Assembly: GCF_016097415.1 (NCBI RefSeq)
Contig: NZ_JAEHGE010000005.1
Location: 1-35,203, forward strand
Source: a sulfur-oxidizing endosymbiont of Gigantopelta aegis
GTDB taxonomy: Bacteria; Pseudomonadota; Gammaproteobacteria; GRL18
Direction: 5' to 3'
DNA: 35,203 nt
Position 1 is the first letter of the stretch. Every line of letters begins with the position of its first letter. Below are positions 1 through 7,198 of the stretch, in pieces. Both the position numbers and the translations under genes were made by a program. Under the pieces are notes generated by a model. It worked only from the letters and a program-made list of their open reading frames with translations, was not told the DNA's origin and searched no databases.

Positions 1-779
1 ATGGTCTGGTTCAGGTTTAGCACTGCAACCGGGTTAAAATCGCGTTTTTTGTGTGATGTAACATGAAAATCAATCCGATCATTCCCCCGTATTTTTTTAT
101 ACGATACTTCAATATCGTATTCTTTGTAACTATTGATATTCTGAATGGCAGGCTTTAATACTTTAGCGTTAAAATACTTCCATTCCGTATATTTACCTTC
201 TACTCTGAACCCCAGCATCCCGCGCAAATCATCAAACCTGATACTGAATTGGGTGCGGAACGAATGTGACTTGAAAATTTCGTATAAACGAATTGTATTT
301 CCGGATGTAAATTCACTGAGTAATTTCAGCTCCAGTTGGCAATAGGATTCAATTGGCACCATTTCTTCATAAACAGCACTGTGAATTTCAACAAATAATT
401 CCTGATTTTTACTGTCCGGGTTATACGCTATTTGCGGAAACATCGTAACGAATCTAAATCCAATTTCATCTGAATTTTCTGCTTTTTTTGTGAATCCGAC
501 TCGTTTTTTTGATAGCGAGTCTGCTACGTCTAACAATTGCTGGGCTTTATTGCCGCCTTTCAGGAATTTTTCACGAATCAGTTTGACTGGCACTTTTACT
601 GTGATGTGATTACTGCCAAATTCTGAGATATTTTCATCAGCTCGATCCATGAAAAAATCCTTTACTGTGTCATAAATTTCAATGAATAAATACCTTTCAA
701 TTTTTGACCATGACTGATCATATTCGCCGACACTGAATTGCTTATTAACAATCCGTAATTCGTTTAATTCCTGATTCAT
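1..779 (-). CDS. rep: Replication initiator protein (Rep_3 family), N-terminal part, continuing past the window edge
   Basis: The minus-strand frame opens at ATG 779 behind a GGAG ribosome site (787-790) and stays open to base 1, giving the first 259 residues. The composition and order (N-terminal block with the string LRIVNKQFSVGEYDQSW, then a second block with FDDLRGMLGF around residues 182-191 followed by YFNAKVLKPAIQNIN) match the two winged-helix domains of Rep_3/RepB-type initiators that bind iterons. Eight iterons lie directly upstream, as expected. The frame continues without a stop into 35203-34807 if the window is circular, giving a 391-residue protein. The family is clear; the exact replicon type cannot be judged from sequence reading alone. 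Confidence 0.9.
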   Translation of the reverse strand, partial: MNQELNELRIVNKQFSVGEYDQSWSKIERYLFIEIYDTVKDFFMDRADENISEFGSNHITVKVPVKLIREKFLKGGNKAQQLLDVADSLSKKRVGFTKKAENSDEIGFRFVTMFPQIAYNPDSKNQELFVEIHSAVYEEMVPIESYCQLELKLLSEFTSGNTIRLYEIFKSHSFRTQFSIRFDDLRGMLGFRVEGKYTEWKYFNAKVLKPAIQNINSYKEYDIEVSYKKIRGNDRIDFHVTSHKKRDFNPVAVLNLNQT

Positions 780-862
780 TTTTATCTCCAGTTTTTAATG
801 TCTCGAAAATTACGACCTTTCTAGCCCTTTTCAGGCCAGTAAAATCAAGGGTTCCAGACAAA

Positions 863-1215
863 TCCACAAAAGTTTCCACCTTCAAATAATAACAATCTTT
901 CCTTTTTAAGTCCACAAAAGTTTCCACCTTTCTTGCCCTTTTCAGGCCAGTAAAACCAAGGGTTCCAGACAAGTCCACAAAAGTTTCCACCTTTCTTGCC
1001 CTTTTCAGGCCAGTAAAACCAAGGGTTCCAGACAAGTCCACAAAAGTTTCCACCTTTCTTGCCCTTTTCAGGCCAGTAAAACCAAGGGTTCCAGACAAGT
1101 CCACAAAAGTTTCCACCTTTCTAAACCCAAATCCACAAAAGTTTCCACCTTTCTAAACCCAAATCCACAAAAGTTTCCACCTTTCTAAACCCAAATCCAC
1201 AAAAGTTTCCACCTT
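863..1215. repeat. Iteron array of the plasmid origin (8 copies)
   Basis: Eight perfect copies of the 20-mer TCCACAAAAGTTTCCACCTT start at 863, 911, 974, 1037, 1100, 1132, 1164 and 1196. Start-to-start distances are 48, 63, 63, 63, 32, 32 and 32 bp. In the 63-bp class a 43-bp spacer carrying GCCCTTTTCAGGCCAGTAAA is itself repeated (931-973, 994-1036, 1057-1099, and a diverged copy at 820-862). In the 32-bp class the spacer is only the 12-mer TCTAAACCCAAA. A degenerate ninth iteron (13 of 20 matches) sits at 800-819, exactly 63 bp before the first perfect copy and 20 bp from the rep start codon. These are the expected binding sites for the adjacent Rep_3 protein; binding near the rep start suggests autoregulation. 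Confidence 0.93.
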
Positions 1216-1253
1216 CAACGCCAGAAACTTTTTATTATCAATAACTTACAAGC

Positions 1254-1321
1254 CTCTTATGTATTCTTATTATGTACTCTTATTATGTACTCTTAAGAAT
1301 ATAGCAAAGACCTGTGGATAA
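1254..1321. other. AT-rich DNA unwinding region with 13-mers and a DnaA box (origin core)
   Basis: Just past the last iteron is an AT-rich stretch with two abutting 13-mers CTTATTATGTACT (1266-1278, 1279-1291) and a weaker copy before them (about 1254-1265). A perfect consensus DnaA box, TGTGGATAA on this strand (TTATCCACA on the other), lies at 1313-1321. Iterons, AT-rich 13-mers and a DnaA box next to a Rep_3 gene are the standard parts of an iteron-controlled theta origin. The assignment rests on this arrangement; no start point of replication can be read from the sequence. Confidence 0.82.
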
Positions 1322-1377
1322 CTTTTTATTTGTTATAAATCAATTAGTTAAAAATTTAAAGTTTGTGCAGTCGCTTT

Positions 1378-1488
1378 CGTGATGGACAAGTTGTGAGTTT
1401 CGCAAGCGAACGTGATGGACAAGTCGATGGAAAACGCTATCGCGTTTACCACAACTTGACCACACTAACTCACAGCTTGACCACACTA
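1378..1488. repeat. Cluster of direct and inverted repeats beside the origin
   Basis: Two direct copies of CGTGATGGACAAGT (1378-1391, 1411-1424; 33 bp apart) flank the inverted repeat TTCGCAAGCGAA (1399-1410). Two direct copies of CTTGACCACACTA follow (1455-1467, 1476-1488; 21 bp apart). The second pair is an imperfect reverse complement of the first. No gene is visible here. The layout suits a protein-binding region such as a centromere or incompatibility determinant, with parAB starting about 1 kb downstream, but this is inference. From 1489 to 1728 I see only AT-rich sequence and no convincing gene. Confidence 0.6.
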
Positions 1489-1728
1489 CAGCGAGGAAAG
1501 CAAAGTGGTATATCAAGATGCCTGCGGCGCAATAATTAACAAATTGGTAATTTTTTTATTTTTAATGCCTTGGCGGTAGTGAGCCAGGAAAATGTTTGGC
1601 AAGGATTTTGTTCATTTCTTCATCTGAAAAAATAAAAAACGCTTGTGTCCTAATAGGTAGTATCATTATATTACATTCTGATGCGCCACTATTCAGAATG
1701 GTTTTTTAACTACTTGAGGAAAATGAAA

Positions 1729-2151
1729 ATGACCAATGTTGAATTGCAAGATAATGTTGTCACTGCTGTTAAGATTGCCGAAGAAGATAGAATGAATGTT
1801 TTACCATCAGTTTTTGGTAATCGTTTCATGAGCGCGGAGAGCGCAATTTATACCTTTATGGAAAGATTGAGCTGTGACTATCACGGCGGATACTGGGAAT
1901 TTATGGCTCTGAGTAACGGAGGATTCTTTATGTATCCAGCCATAGAAAAGGACTTGAGGATAACAGTAAATGGGAATTATTTTGATGATACCGTGAGCAA
2001 GCAGACTGCCGGGATTATCGCTTGTTTGTTTGCATATTCACATTTGTCATTCAATGATGATTCTGGCAGATTTGCTGACCTTTATCATTTGTTGCTTGAA
2101 TATGCTGATGGCTTGGATGAGGGCATGAAGGTGTTTAGTGCGATTGACTAG
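1729..2151 (+). CDS. klcA: Antirestriction protein, ArdB/KlcA family
   Basis: The 140-residue product has the family signature: a LPSVFGNRFMSAESAIYTF segment, then DYHGGYWEFMALSNGGFFMYP. ArdB/KlcA proteins protect incoming plasmid DNA from type I restriction in a new host. An upstream in-frame ATG exists at 1681, but the start is placed at 1729 because GAGGA (1716-1720) sits eight bases before it and the resulting length matches KlcA (about 140 residues). It is monocistronic, with a strong terminator right after it. It lies on the side of the candidate oriT that would enter the recipient early, which suits its role. The symbol follows family usage; ArdB would be equally valid. Confidence 0.9.
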   Translation: MTNVELQDNVVTAVKIAEEDRMNVLPSVFGNRFMSAESAIYTFMERLSCDYHGGYWEFMALSNGGFFMYPAIEKDLRITVNGNYFDDTVSKQTAGIIACLFAYSHLSFNDDSGRFADLYHLLLEYADGLDEGMKVFSAID

Positions 2152-2159
2152 ATGAGGGT

Positions 2160-2198
2160 GTCCTGTAGTCCACCACGACTACAGGACGTTTTATTTTA
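2160..2198 (+). terminator. Rho-independent terminator after the antirestriction gene
   Basis: An 11-bp perfect stem, GTCCTGTAGTC (2160-2170) with GACTACAGGAC (2177-2187), encloses a 6-base loop and is followed by a T-rich run (GTTTTATTTT). It lies nine bases past the stop codon and isolates this gene from the par operon. Confidence 0.88.
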
Positions 2199-2244
2199 TG
2201 AGGAAAATAAAACGCATTATGAATGGTTTTTTTAAGGGTTGCAA

Positions 2245-2535
2245 ATGAACTTGATTACACGATTTTTACGCATAGAACGAAACAGACTGAAACAGGAAGG
2301 TTACAAAGGATTAAATTCTGATGTGATTTTTTTCTTAAACAAAGAGCTAGGAACGAGATACCAACAAGGCCGAGTAAAGGAATGGGAGCGAGGCGAGCGG
2401 CGGCCTAGTGTCGAAACACATAATCATATTTTGAAAAGAGTTTTAACTTATGAATTGAAAAAAAATGGATTAGCTGAGGATGTTATCGGCGATATTATTC
2501 AGAAAACACAGTTACCGGAGGCCATGAAAAAATGA
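2245..2535 (+). CDS. Small putative DNA-binding protein leading the par operon
   Basis: The product is 96 residues. The middle part (SDVIFFLNKELGTRYQQGRVKEWERGERRPSVETHN) reads like an XRE-type helix-turn-helix, with the RVKEWERGERRPS segment typical of the recognition and following helices. No specific family is recognised. ATG 2245 is preferred over a TTG six bases earlier because AAGGG (2234-2238) is at good distance from it. Its stop overlaps the parA start by four bases (ATGA), so it is the first gene of the par operon and probably an autoregulator or copy-control protein. It is also a candidate repressor for the shared operator described elsewhere; both roles are inference. Confidence 0.7.
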   Translation: MNLITRFLRIERNRLKQEGYKGLNSDVIFFLNKELGTRYQQGRVKEWERGERRPSVETHNHILKRVLTYELKKNGLAEDVIGDIIQKTQLPEAMKK

Positions 2536-3290
2536 AAACAATTTGCATATCCAATCAAAAAGGGGGAGTTGGAAAAAGCACAATAGCCGTGCATCTTGCC
2601 CAGCATATTATTGAAAAAAACAATCGGGTGTTATTTGTTGATATAGATCCACAGGCGAATGCGAGTAAAACAATACGTCAGATTTCGGATGTTTTGCCCG
2701 TTGATGCCAGCCAATTATTTACCGATGAACTGGATGACCTAGCGGATGGCTCTGGAGCTATTAGTTTGATTCAGGCTGATGAAAAAATGGCGGATATTGA
2801 ACGCTCTGATCCTAATGTTTTACTGAAGTTTAAAAAGAATTTATCGTCGATCAGTGGTCAGTTTGATTACTGCATAATTGATACGCCACCAACTCTGGGC
2901 ATCCGAATGACTGCGGCTTTGATAGCGAGTCAGTATGTTTTGGCACCTATCGAACTTGAAGAATATAGTATTGATGGCATTACAAAAATGTTACAAACTA
3001 TTTTCGGTGTTCAGAATAAGTGGAATCAGGATTTAAAATTTTTAGGTATGTTGCCAAATCGTTTCAATCCGAGGTCATTGGCACAAAAGGCTACGCTGGA
3101 GAGTTTGCTGAAAAGTTATGCTCATTTGTTAATACCTGCGCCGATAGGCATCCGTTCATCGATCCCGGAGGCACTGAATGAAGGGATACCTGTCTGGAAG
3201 CTCAAAAAAACAGCGGCCAGAGTTGCCGGGCAAGAATTTAAAAAAGCATTTTCGATTATTGATAAAAAATTGGAAGGAGAAAAAGAATGA
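2532..3290 (+). CDS. parA: ParA-family partition ATPase
   Basis: A 252-residue Soj/ParA-type ATPase. The deviant Walker A motif NQKGGVGKST is at residues 8-17, the DIDPQAN segment at 37-43 and the Walker B-like IIDTPP at 115-120. It lacks a long N-terminal helix-turn-helix, so it resembles the short (type Ib/chromosomal-like) ParAs; the small gene just upstream could supply the missing DNA-binding function. It hydrolyses ATP on nucleoid DNA to move ParB-bound plasmid copies to daughter cells. It overlaps both neighbours by four bases, which indicates translational coupling in a three-gene operon. Confidence 0.95.
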   Translation: MKTICISNQKGGVGKSTIAVHLAQHIIEKNNRVLFVDIDPQANASKTIRQISDVLPVDASQLFTDELDDLADGSGAISLIQADEKMADIERSDPNVLLKFKKNLSSISGQFDYCIIDTPPTLGIRMTAALIASQYVLAPIELEEYSIDGITKMLQTIFGVQNKWNQDLKFLGMLPNRFNPRSLAQKATLESLLKSYAHLLIPAPIGIRSSIPEALNEGIPVWKLKKTAARVAGQEFKKAFSIIDKKLEGEKE

Positions 3291-4360
3291 GTAAAGGGGC
3301 TGATTTATCAGGACTGGACGATTTTAATGTTTCATCGTTATTGACCGGCAACAAAAAAGCAAAACGGGCGAATGAGGGGCAATTGAGCTATGCGCCGATT
3401 GATAAGTTCATCGAGGATGAAAATAACGCAAGACAGTCATTTGATTCAGATAAATTGAATGAGTTGGTTGAATCCATCAAAGCTATATCACCAGTGACAA
3501 ACAAGATGACAGGGGTTAAGCAGCCGTTGTCTGTCAGGAGGCATCCAGACAAGGAGGGATATTTTATTATCAATGGTGGCCATCGGCGTTATCGGGCGGC
3601 AAAGATCGCGGGGCTAACGGAATTACCGTATTTCATTTCAGATGAAAATGATGAACTGGATAATGTTGTCGATAATCTGATTCGGGAAGGATTAAAAGCT
3701 GATGAGGTGGCTAAGTTTATTGAAGCGAGAATTTTGGCTGGGGATAAGAAAAGCGAAATCGCAAAACGATTGGGAAAACAATTATCGTATGTTTCAGATC
3801 ATGCGGTGTTTTCGCAATTAGATGACAGTATTAAATCAATTTTTGATGAAAAGTATTGTGAGTCAATTAGAGGGTTGGCAAAGTTACACCGTGCCTTTAA
3901 AAAACACCCTGATAAAGTAAAAAATTACTGTAAAAACCTACATCAAAAAGTGTCCGTTTCTGATATTGATTTTTTTATCAAGTCTCTGGATGAAACTCAA
4001 AAGCAGGACAACAAAAATAATGATTTAGTGGATTCTGATGATAGTAAGTCCGATTCAGTTGAAAATAACAATGAGCGGGAAATAGAACCTCAAGAACCGA
4101 AACATGAACCCCATGAATCAAAAGCGATAAAACAGCAAACCAGAGAGGAACCAGAAAAGGATGTTTCTAAGGATCAGGCCAATTTTAGGAAAGTCAGAAT
4201 AAGAGTGAATGCCCTTGGTAACAAAGGTGATTTATTATTAAGGCCATGTGAAATTGACGATAATGGGGATGTGTTGCTTTGGGTGAAATTGGACGAAGAA
4301 GATGAACCTGTGCAATGTTTTTCACATTCAATTCAGATTGATGAAATTTCAGGATGTTAG
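3287..4360 (+). CDS. parB: ParB-family partition protein with a KorB-like C-terminus
   Basis: A 357-residue ParB/Spo0J/KorB-type protein. The nuclease-fold/CTP-binding domain shows INGGHRRYRAAKIAG at about 95-109, followed by a helix-turn-helix (KKSEIAKRLGKQLSYVSDH, about 144-162). The region that normally reads like IKxxGVxQP carries an insertion (SPVTNKMTGVKQP). A charged, low-complexity linker (about 240-295) leads to a final approximately 55-residue domain that resembles the SH3-like dimerisation domain of KorB from IncP plasmids. It may therefore combine partition with transcriptional control. It overlaps parA by four bases. The binding site is unknown; a palindrome 100 bp downstream is a candidate. 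Confidence 0.92.
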   Translation: MSKGADLSGLDDFNVSSLLTGNKKAKRANEGQLSYAPIDKFIEDENNARQSFDSDKLNELVESIKAISPVTNKMTGVKQPLSVRRHPDKEGYFIINGGHRRYRAAKIAGLTELPYFISDENDELDNVVDNLIREGLKADEVAKFIEARILAGDKKSEIAKRLGKQLSYVSDHAVFSQLDDSIKSIFDEKYCESIRGLAKLHRAFKKHPDKVKNYCKNLHQKVSVSDIDFFIKSLDETQKQDNKNNDLVDSDDSKSDSVENNNEREIEPQEPKHEPHESKAIKQQTREEPEKDVSKDQANFRKVRIRVNALGNKGDLLLRPCEIDDNGDVLLWVKLDEEDEPVQCFSHSIQIDEISGC

Positions 4361-4387
4361 TTGGGCGTTTCGCAACGATCCAGTTCC

Positions 4388-4457
4388 ATCATCCTTGCCT
4401 AAATACCTTGGGGTGAATGCGAAGCAGAGGGGCAAAGCCCCTTTGTTCGTTTTTTGT
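4388..4457 (+). terminator. Dispersed plasmid repeat, copy A, carrying a terminator for the par operon
   Basis: The hairpin AGGGGCAAAGCCCCT followed by TTGTTCGTTTTTT terminates the par operon on the plus strand. It is embedded in a longer sequence (ATCATCCTTGCCTAAATACC, then TTGGGGTGAATGCGAAGCAG, then the hairpin) that recurs almost unchanged at 12393-12431 plus 13865-13903 (split by an IS) and at 29903-29959. The terminator role is clear; the reason for the sequence being conserved upstream of the hairpin is not. Confidence 0.8.
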
Positions 4458-4459
4458 GG

Positions 4460-4479
4460 AATTTCGCACGTGCGAAATT
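4460..4479. promoter_or_regulatory. 20-bp perfect palindrome downstream of parB (parS candidate)
   Basis: AATTTCGCACGTGCGAAATT is a perfect palindrome with the CACGTG core also found in chromosomal parS sites. It lies 100 bp past parB. A near-identical 16-bp version, TTTCGCATGTGCGAAA, is at 13909-13924. On the plus strand copy A is followed by a T run, so it could instead be a second terminator stem. A ParB-binding role is inference from position and symmetry. Confidence 0.5.
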
Positions 4480-4484
4480 TTTTT

Positions 4485-4571
4485 TAGTGTTTAGTGCTAG
4501 TGCAGGATTCGCAAAACGTGGACGTTTGCCGGTAAAATGTGTTACATTTTGACTATCAGCACTAAACACTA
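4485..4571. other. oriT: Candidate origin of transfer (oriT)
   Basis: A perfect 14-bp inverted repeat, TAGTGTTTAGTGCT (4485-4498) and AGCACTAAACACTA (4558-4571), brackets 59 bp immediately upstream of the relaxosome operon. Inside are an imperfect dyad (GCAAAACGT/ACGTTTGC, about 4511-4529) and a perfect small hairpin AAAATGT-GTT-ACATTTT (about 4534-4550). The minus strand reads AATCCTGC at 4509-4502, close to the nic consensus YATCCTG|Y of MobP-type relaxases, which would put the nick between 4503 and 4502. The position next to mobC and the relaxase supports the call; the nick site is inferred. Confidence 0.65.
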
Positions 4572-4581
4572 ATCAATAAAT

Positions 4582-5097
4582 ATGGCCAGAATTGAAGTAA
4601 GATTAAAGGATGAAGAAAAAAAAGCATGGGAGGCATTCTGTCAAAAGCAAGGCGTAACCGGGGCGGCCATGCTGAGAAGAATGATTCAGCATGTAACCCA
4701 AGGTGAAGTTAATTTTCAATATGAAACCAAGGAACCCAAGGATGGCGTTTTACGGGTGCGCTTCAACAAAAAAGATATACCGTTGATAGAAGCCCGTTTG
4801 AAAGATGAAGGCTTTGCAACTAAAAGCGAATGGATAAGAGCCGTTATTCTGAATGTACTGGATAAACATCCAACCTTTACAGAAAATGAAATTTTCGCCA
4901 TCCGGGAAGCGAACAGAGAATTATCATCTATCGGACGAAACCTGAATCAGATTGCAAGGAAGTTAAATATTGACCCGGACAAAGCCGAAGGCCCGGAAGA
5001 AAAATTGTTAGTTGAGATAGCAAAGGAAATCCGGGAGCAACAGACACGAATTATGAAATTGCTGGATCGTTCTGAAAACAGGTGGAGTATTGAATAA
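4582..5097 (+). CDS. mobC: MobC-like relaxosome accessory protein
   Basis: A 171-residue basic protein. The first part (ARIEVRLKDEEKKAWEAFCQKQG) looks like a ribbon-helix-helix DNA-binding segment. Residues about 112-129 (EANRELSSIGRNLNQIARKLN) match the signature of bacterial mobilisation protein MobC, which helps melt oriT for the relaxase. It ends in TAATG, sharing a base with the relaxase start. No Shine-Dalgarno sequence is evident before ATG 4582 (AATCAATAAAT), and an in-frame stop lies just upstream, so initiation may be weak or leaderless. The adjacent inverted repeats could be its operator as well as oriT. Confidence 0.85.
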   Translation: MARIEVRLKDEEKKAWEAFCQKQGVTGAAMLRRMIQHVTQGEVNFQYETKEPKDGVLRVRFNKKDIPLIEARLKDEGFATKSEWIRAVILNVLDKHPTFTENEIFAIREANRELSSIGRNLNQIARKLNIDPDKAEGPEEKLLVEIAKEIREQQTRIMKLLDRSENRWSIE

Positions 5098-6086
5098 TGG
5101 CAGACTATGAGAGTTCACTACATGGTTTTTTGGAGGAGCCGGTTAAGTATCGCGGAAAAGTTAAAATTGATCCGGGGAGACGAGTAACATCACGGGGAAA
5201 AAGAGTTATTCGGCGGAGTCCAGAGGTCATGGTGAAGATAACAGGGAATACCAAGGGCGTTAGTCATACCGGATCACATTTAGACTATATCAGTCGAAAT
5301 GGTGATTTAAAACTGGAGAATGAGCGCGGAGAAGTCATCGAAGGCAAGGAGGCAATGAAAGAATTAAAAGAGGAATGGGCGGTTGGTCAGGGTAGAGGGC
5401 GAAAAAATAAGCGATTGACCACAAATATTATTTTATCCATGCCGAAAGGAACCAATACAAAAGGATTGGTGAAGGCGGCTAGGGGGTTTGCCAGCAAAAC
5501 ATTTGGTGATAATTATCAATATGTATTTGTTCTGCATGAAGATTCAGAAGGTGAAAATCCTCATGTGCATTTGACTGTTCGTAATCTAGGTTTTGATGGT
5601 AAGAGATTACATATTAAAAAAGGTGATCCGCAAATATGGCGAGAGACGTTTGCGACTGAACTACGGTGGTATGGGATTGATGCTGAGGCGACACCAAGAG
5701 CGGTGCGTGGTGTCGTAAAAAAAGGTGTTAGCCAGGTTATAAAACATATCAGGAAAAGTGGCAGAACGGCTCAGGTGGATAAAGATAAGGTTGATGAAAT
5801 CATCAAGGAGTTTGCAAAAAAGGAACAGAAGGAAAAGCCTTGGGAAGAAAAAATCATAAATCGACAAAATGTTATCAGAAAATTATGGTTGGGAACCGCA
5901 CAGAAGTTGCTAAAAAGTAAAAGCCAGGAAGATCAAGAATTAGGTAATGAGATTGTTGATTATGTGAATACGATGCCGCCATTGAAAACAGAGCGGCATG
6001 AAATGATGGAAAAAATGTTGGATATGACTATTAAACAGGAAAAGGAAATGCAGGCAAAGGGGAACGAGAATGGGCAAGAGCGATAA
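5097..6086 (+). CDS. MobP-family relaxase (VirD2/TraI-like nuclease domain)
   Basis: A 329-residue relaxase. Motif I is HTGSHLDYISRNG (about residues 56-68) with the candidate nucleophile tyrosine in DYIS. Motif III is HEDSEGENPHVHLTVRN (about 147-163) with the histidine triad that binds the metal. It should nick oriT and remain linked to the 5' end that VirD4 delivers to the channel. It is shorter than RP4 TraI: the LPD7-type domain often fused to such relaxases is here a separate gene at 16171-17430. The C-terminus ends in GQER; three other putative substrates of the system also end in ER. It overlaps traX by 17 bases. Confidence 0.92.
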   Translation: MADYESSLHGFLEEPVKYRGKVKIDPGRRVTSRGKRVIRRSPEVMVKITGNTKGVSHTGSHLDYISRNGDLKLENERGEVIEGKEAMKELKEEWAVGQGRGRKNKRLTTNIILSMPKGTNTKGLVKAARGFASKTFGDNYQYVFVLHEDSEGENPHVHLTVRNLGFDGKRLHIKKGDPQIWRETFATELRWYGIDAEATPRAVRGVVKKGVSQVIKHIRKSGRTAQVDKDKVDEIIKEFAKKEQKEKPWEEKIINRQNVIRKLWLGTAQKLLKSKSQEDQELGNEIVDYVNTMPPLKTERHEMMEKMLDMTIKQEKEMQAKGNENGQER

Positions 6087-6789
6087 GTTTATATTGTCAG
6101 ATGGCAGTGTTGAATTGTTGAAATGGGTGGCAGTTTGCTTGATGGTGGTAGATCATGTGAATAAATATCTGTTCGGCGAAGCCTATCCTGTTATGTTCAG
6201 TTTTGGGCGACTGGTATTACCCATCTTTGTCGTCGTGCTGGCTTATAATCTTTCAAGGGATGATGGATTGAGGAAAGGGGTTTATTTACGGGCAATGAAG
6301 CGTATGGTTATTTTTGGCTTGTTAGCGACACCGGCATTTGTCGGTTTGGGCGGTGATTTGGCATTGGTTAAAGACGGCCAGGAACTATGGTGGATACTGA
6401 ATATTTTATTTACTTTGGCACTTCTAACATGGTGCTTATATTGTTTCGATAGAGGTCAAACAGATAATTATTGGAATTGGGTTGGGTGGGGTTCTTTTTT
6501 ATTTGGAGGGGCTTTTGTGGAATTTTGGTGGGGAGCGTTAGGGTTAGGGATTGCAGTATGGTTATATTATAAAAATCTGGATAGTGGTGTAACTTGGTCG
6601 TTACTAGGTTTTTCTTTGTTTTTTTTATTGGTTGTGAACATTGGAAATTGGTGGTTTTTAATGGCGTTTCCACTGATCTATTTAGCATCAAAGATTCCTG
6701 TTCAAATTACTAGAATGAAATGGTTTTTTTATGGATTTTATCCAGTACATTTATCTATTATTTGGTGGATAAAGCACTATATGTTGTGA
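6070..6789 (+). CDS. traX: TraX-family membrane acetyltransferase
   Basis: A 239-residue membrane protein with about seven to eight hydrophobic segments. The N-terminal stretch LLKWVAVCLMVVDHVNKYLF followed by GRLVLPIFVVVLAYNLSRD is the TraX signature. In F, TraX N-acetylates the pilin subunit; related proteins are found on many conjugative plasmids. Here the likely substrate is the VirB2-like pilin encoded at 28433-28738. The start ATG lies inside the relaxase 3' end behind GGGGAACGAG, so the gene is the last of the mobC-relaxase-traX operon. Tryptophan-rich composition is typical of the family. Confidence 0.85.
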   Translation: MGKSDKFILSDGSVELLKWVAVCLMVVDHVNKYLFGEAYPVMFSFGRLVLPIFVVVLAYNLSRDDGLRKGVYLRAMKRMVIFGLLATPAFVGLGGDLALVKDGQELWWILNILFTLALLTWCLYCFDRGQTDNYWNWVGWGSFLFGGAFVEFWWGALGLGIAVWLYYKNLDSGVTWSLLGFSLFFLLVVNIGNWWFLMAFPLIYLASKIPVQITRMKWFFYGFYPVHLSIIWWIKHYML

Positions 6790-6828
6790 GAGCCGCGTAT
6801 CCAGATACAAGAAAGGTCGTTTTAAAAG

Positions 6829-6857
6829 TTGACACTATAACGCTATAGTGTTAAAAT
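6829..6857 (+). promoter_or_regulatory. Promoter with palindromic operator, copy 1 of 3
   Basis: A consensus -35 TTGACA (6829-6834) and -10 TAAAAT (6852-6857) are separated by exactly 17 bp. The palindrome ACACTATA-ACGC-TATAGTGT (6832-6851) fills the spacer, so a bound repressor would block RNA polymerase. The same module occurs on the minus strand at 34719-34747 and, with more changes, at 30220-30248. It drives the accessory operon that begins at 6897. Confidence 0.85.
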
Positions 6858-6896
6858 AAACCCTGATTTTTAATTTCAACTGCTAAAGGATGTTTT

Positions 6897-7196
6897 ATGA
6901 AAAGTTTAATTTCTTATTTTTTTGTTTTGTTTTTTTTATTGTTTCATTTGTCTGTTTCATATTCAGCCGACAAGGTTTTGATTAAAAAGCCGGGATCATT
7001 TCAACTGAATCCAACTGACCCAAAGGCTAACGAAGAGGTGTTTTTATTTAAGGAAATGATTGATGAATGCTTTGAACATAAGAATATAGAGTATAAAAAA
7101 ATCACAGCTATCATTAACAAAAAGATTTCAGCTTCATCTGAAACGCCAACAATTTCTTGTGAATATTTGGTTTCTGAATATATGAGGGAGTTATAA
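6897..7196 (+). CDS. Small exported protein of unknown function
   Basis: A 99-residue protein with a clear signal peptide (MKSLISYFFVLFFLLFHLSVSYS, cleavage likely after SYSA or SYS). The mature part is about 76 residues with two cysteines (DECFEH and ISCEYL) that could form a disulphide. No lipobox and no family recognised. It is the first gene behind the operator-bearing promoter at 6829, with ribosome site AAAGGA. A periplasmic role in transfer, exclusion or surface defence is possible but not shown. Confidence 0.75.
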   Translation: MKSLISYFFVLFFLLFHLSVSYSADKVLIKKPGSFQLNPTDPKANEEVFLFKEMIDECFEHKNIEYKKITAIINKKISASSETPTISCEYLVSEYMREL

Positions 7197-7198
7197 CG

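Noticed and set aside
745-1116. A 123-codon minus-strand frame with repeated METFVDLSGTL units
   Set aside because: It only reads through the iterons, which stay in phase because 63 is a multiple of three. It has no ribosome site and overlaps the rep start.
863-1215. Regularly spaced repeats that could be taken for a CRISPR array
   Set aside because: The spacers are themselves repeats rather than unique sequence, unit lengths vary (32/63 bp), no cas gene is present, and the position next to a Rep_3 gene identifies iterons.
4302-4487. A 61-codon plus-strand frame after parB
   Set aside because: It starts inside parB and runs through the terminator hairpin and palindrome; no ribosome site or coding character.
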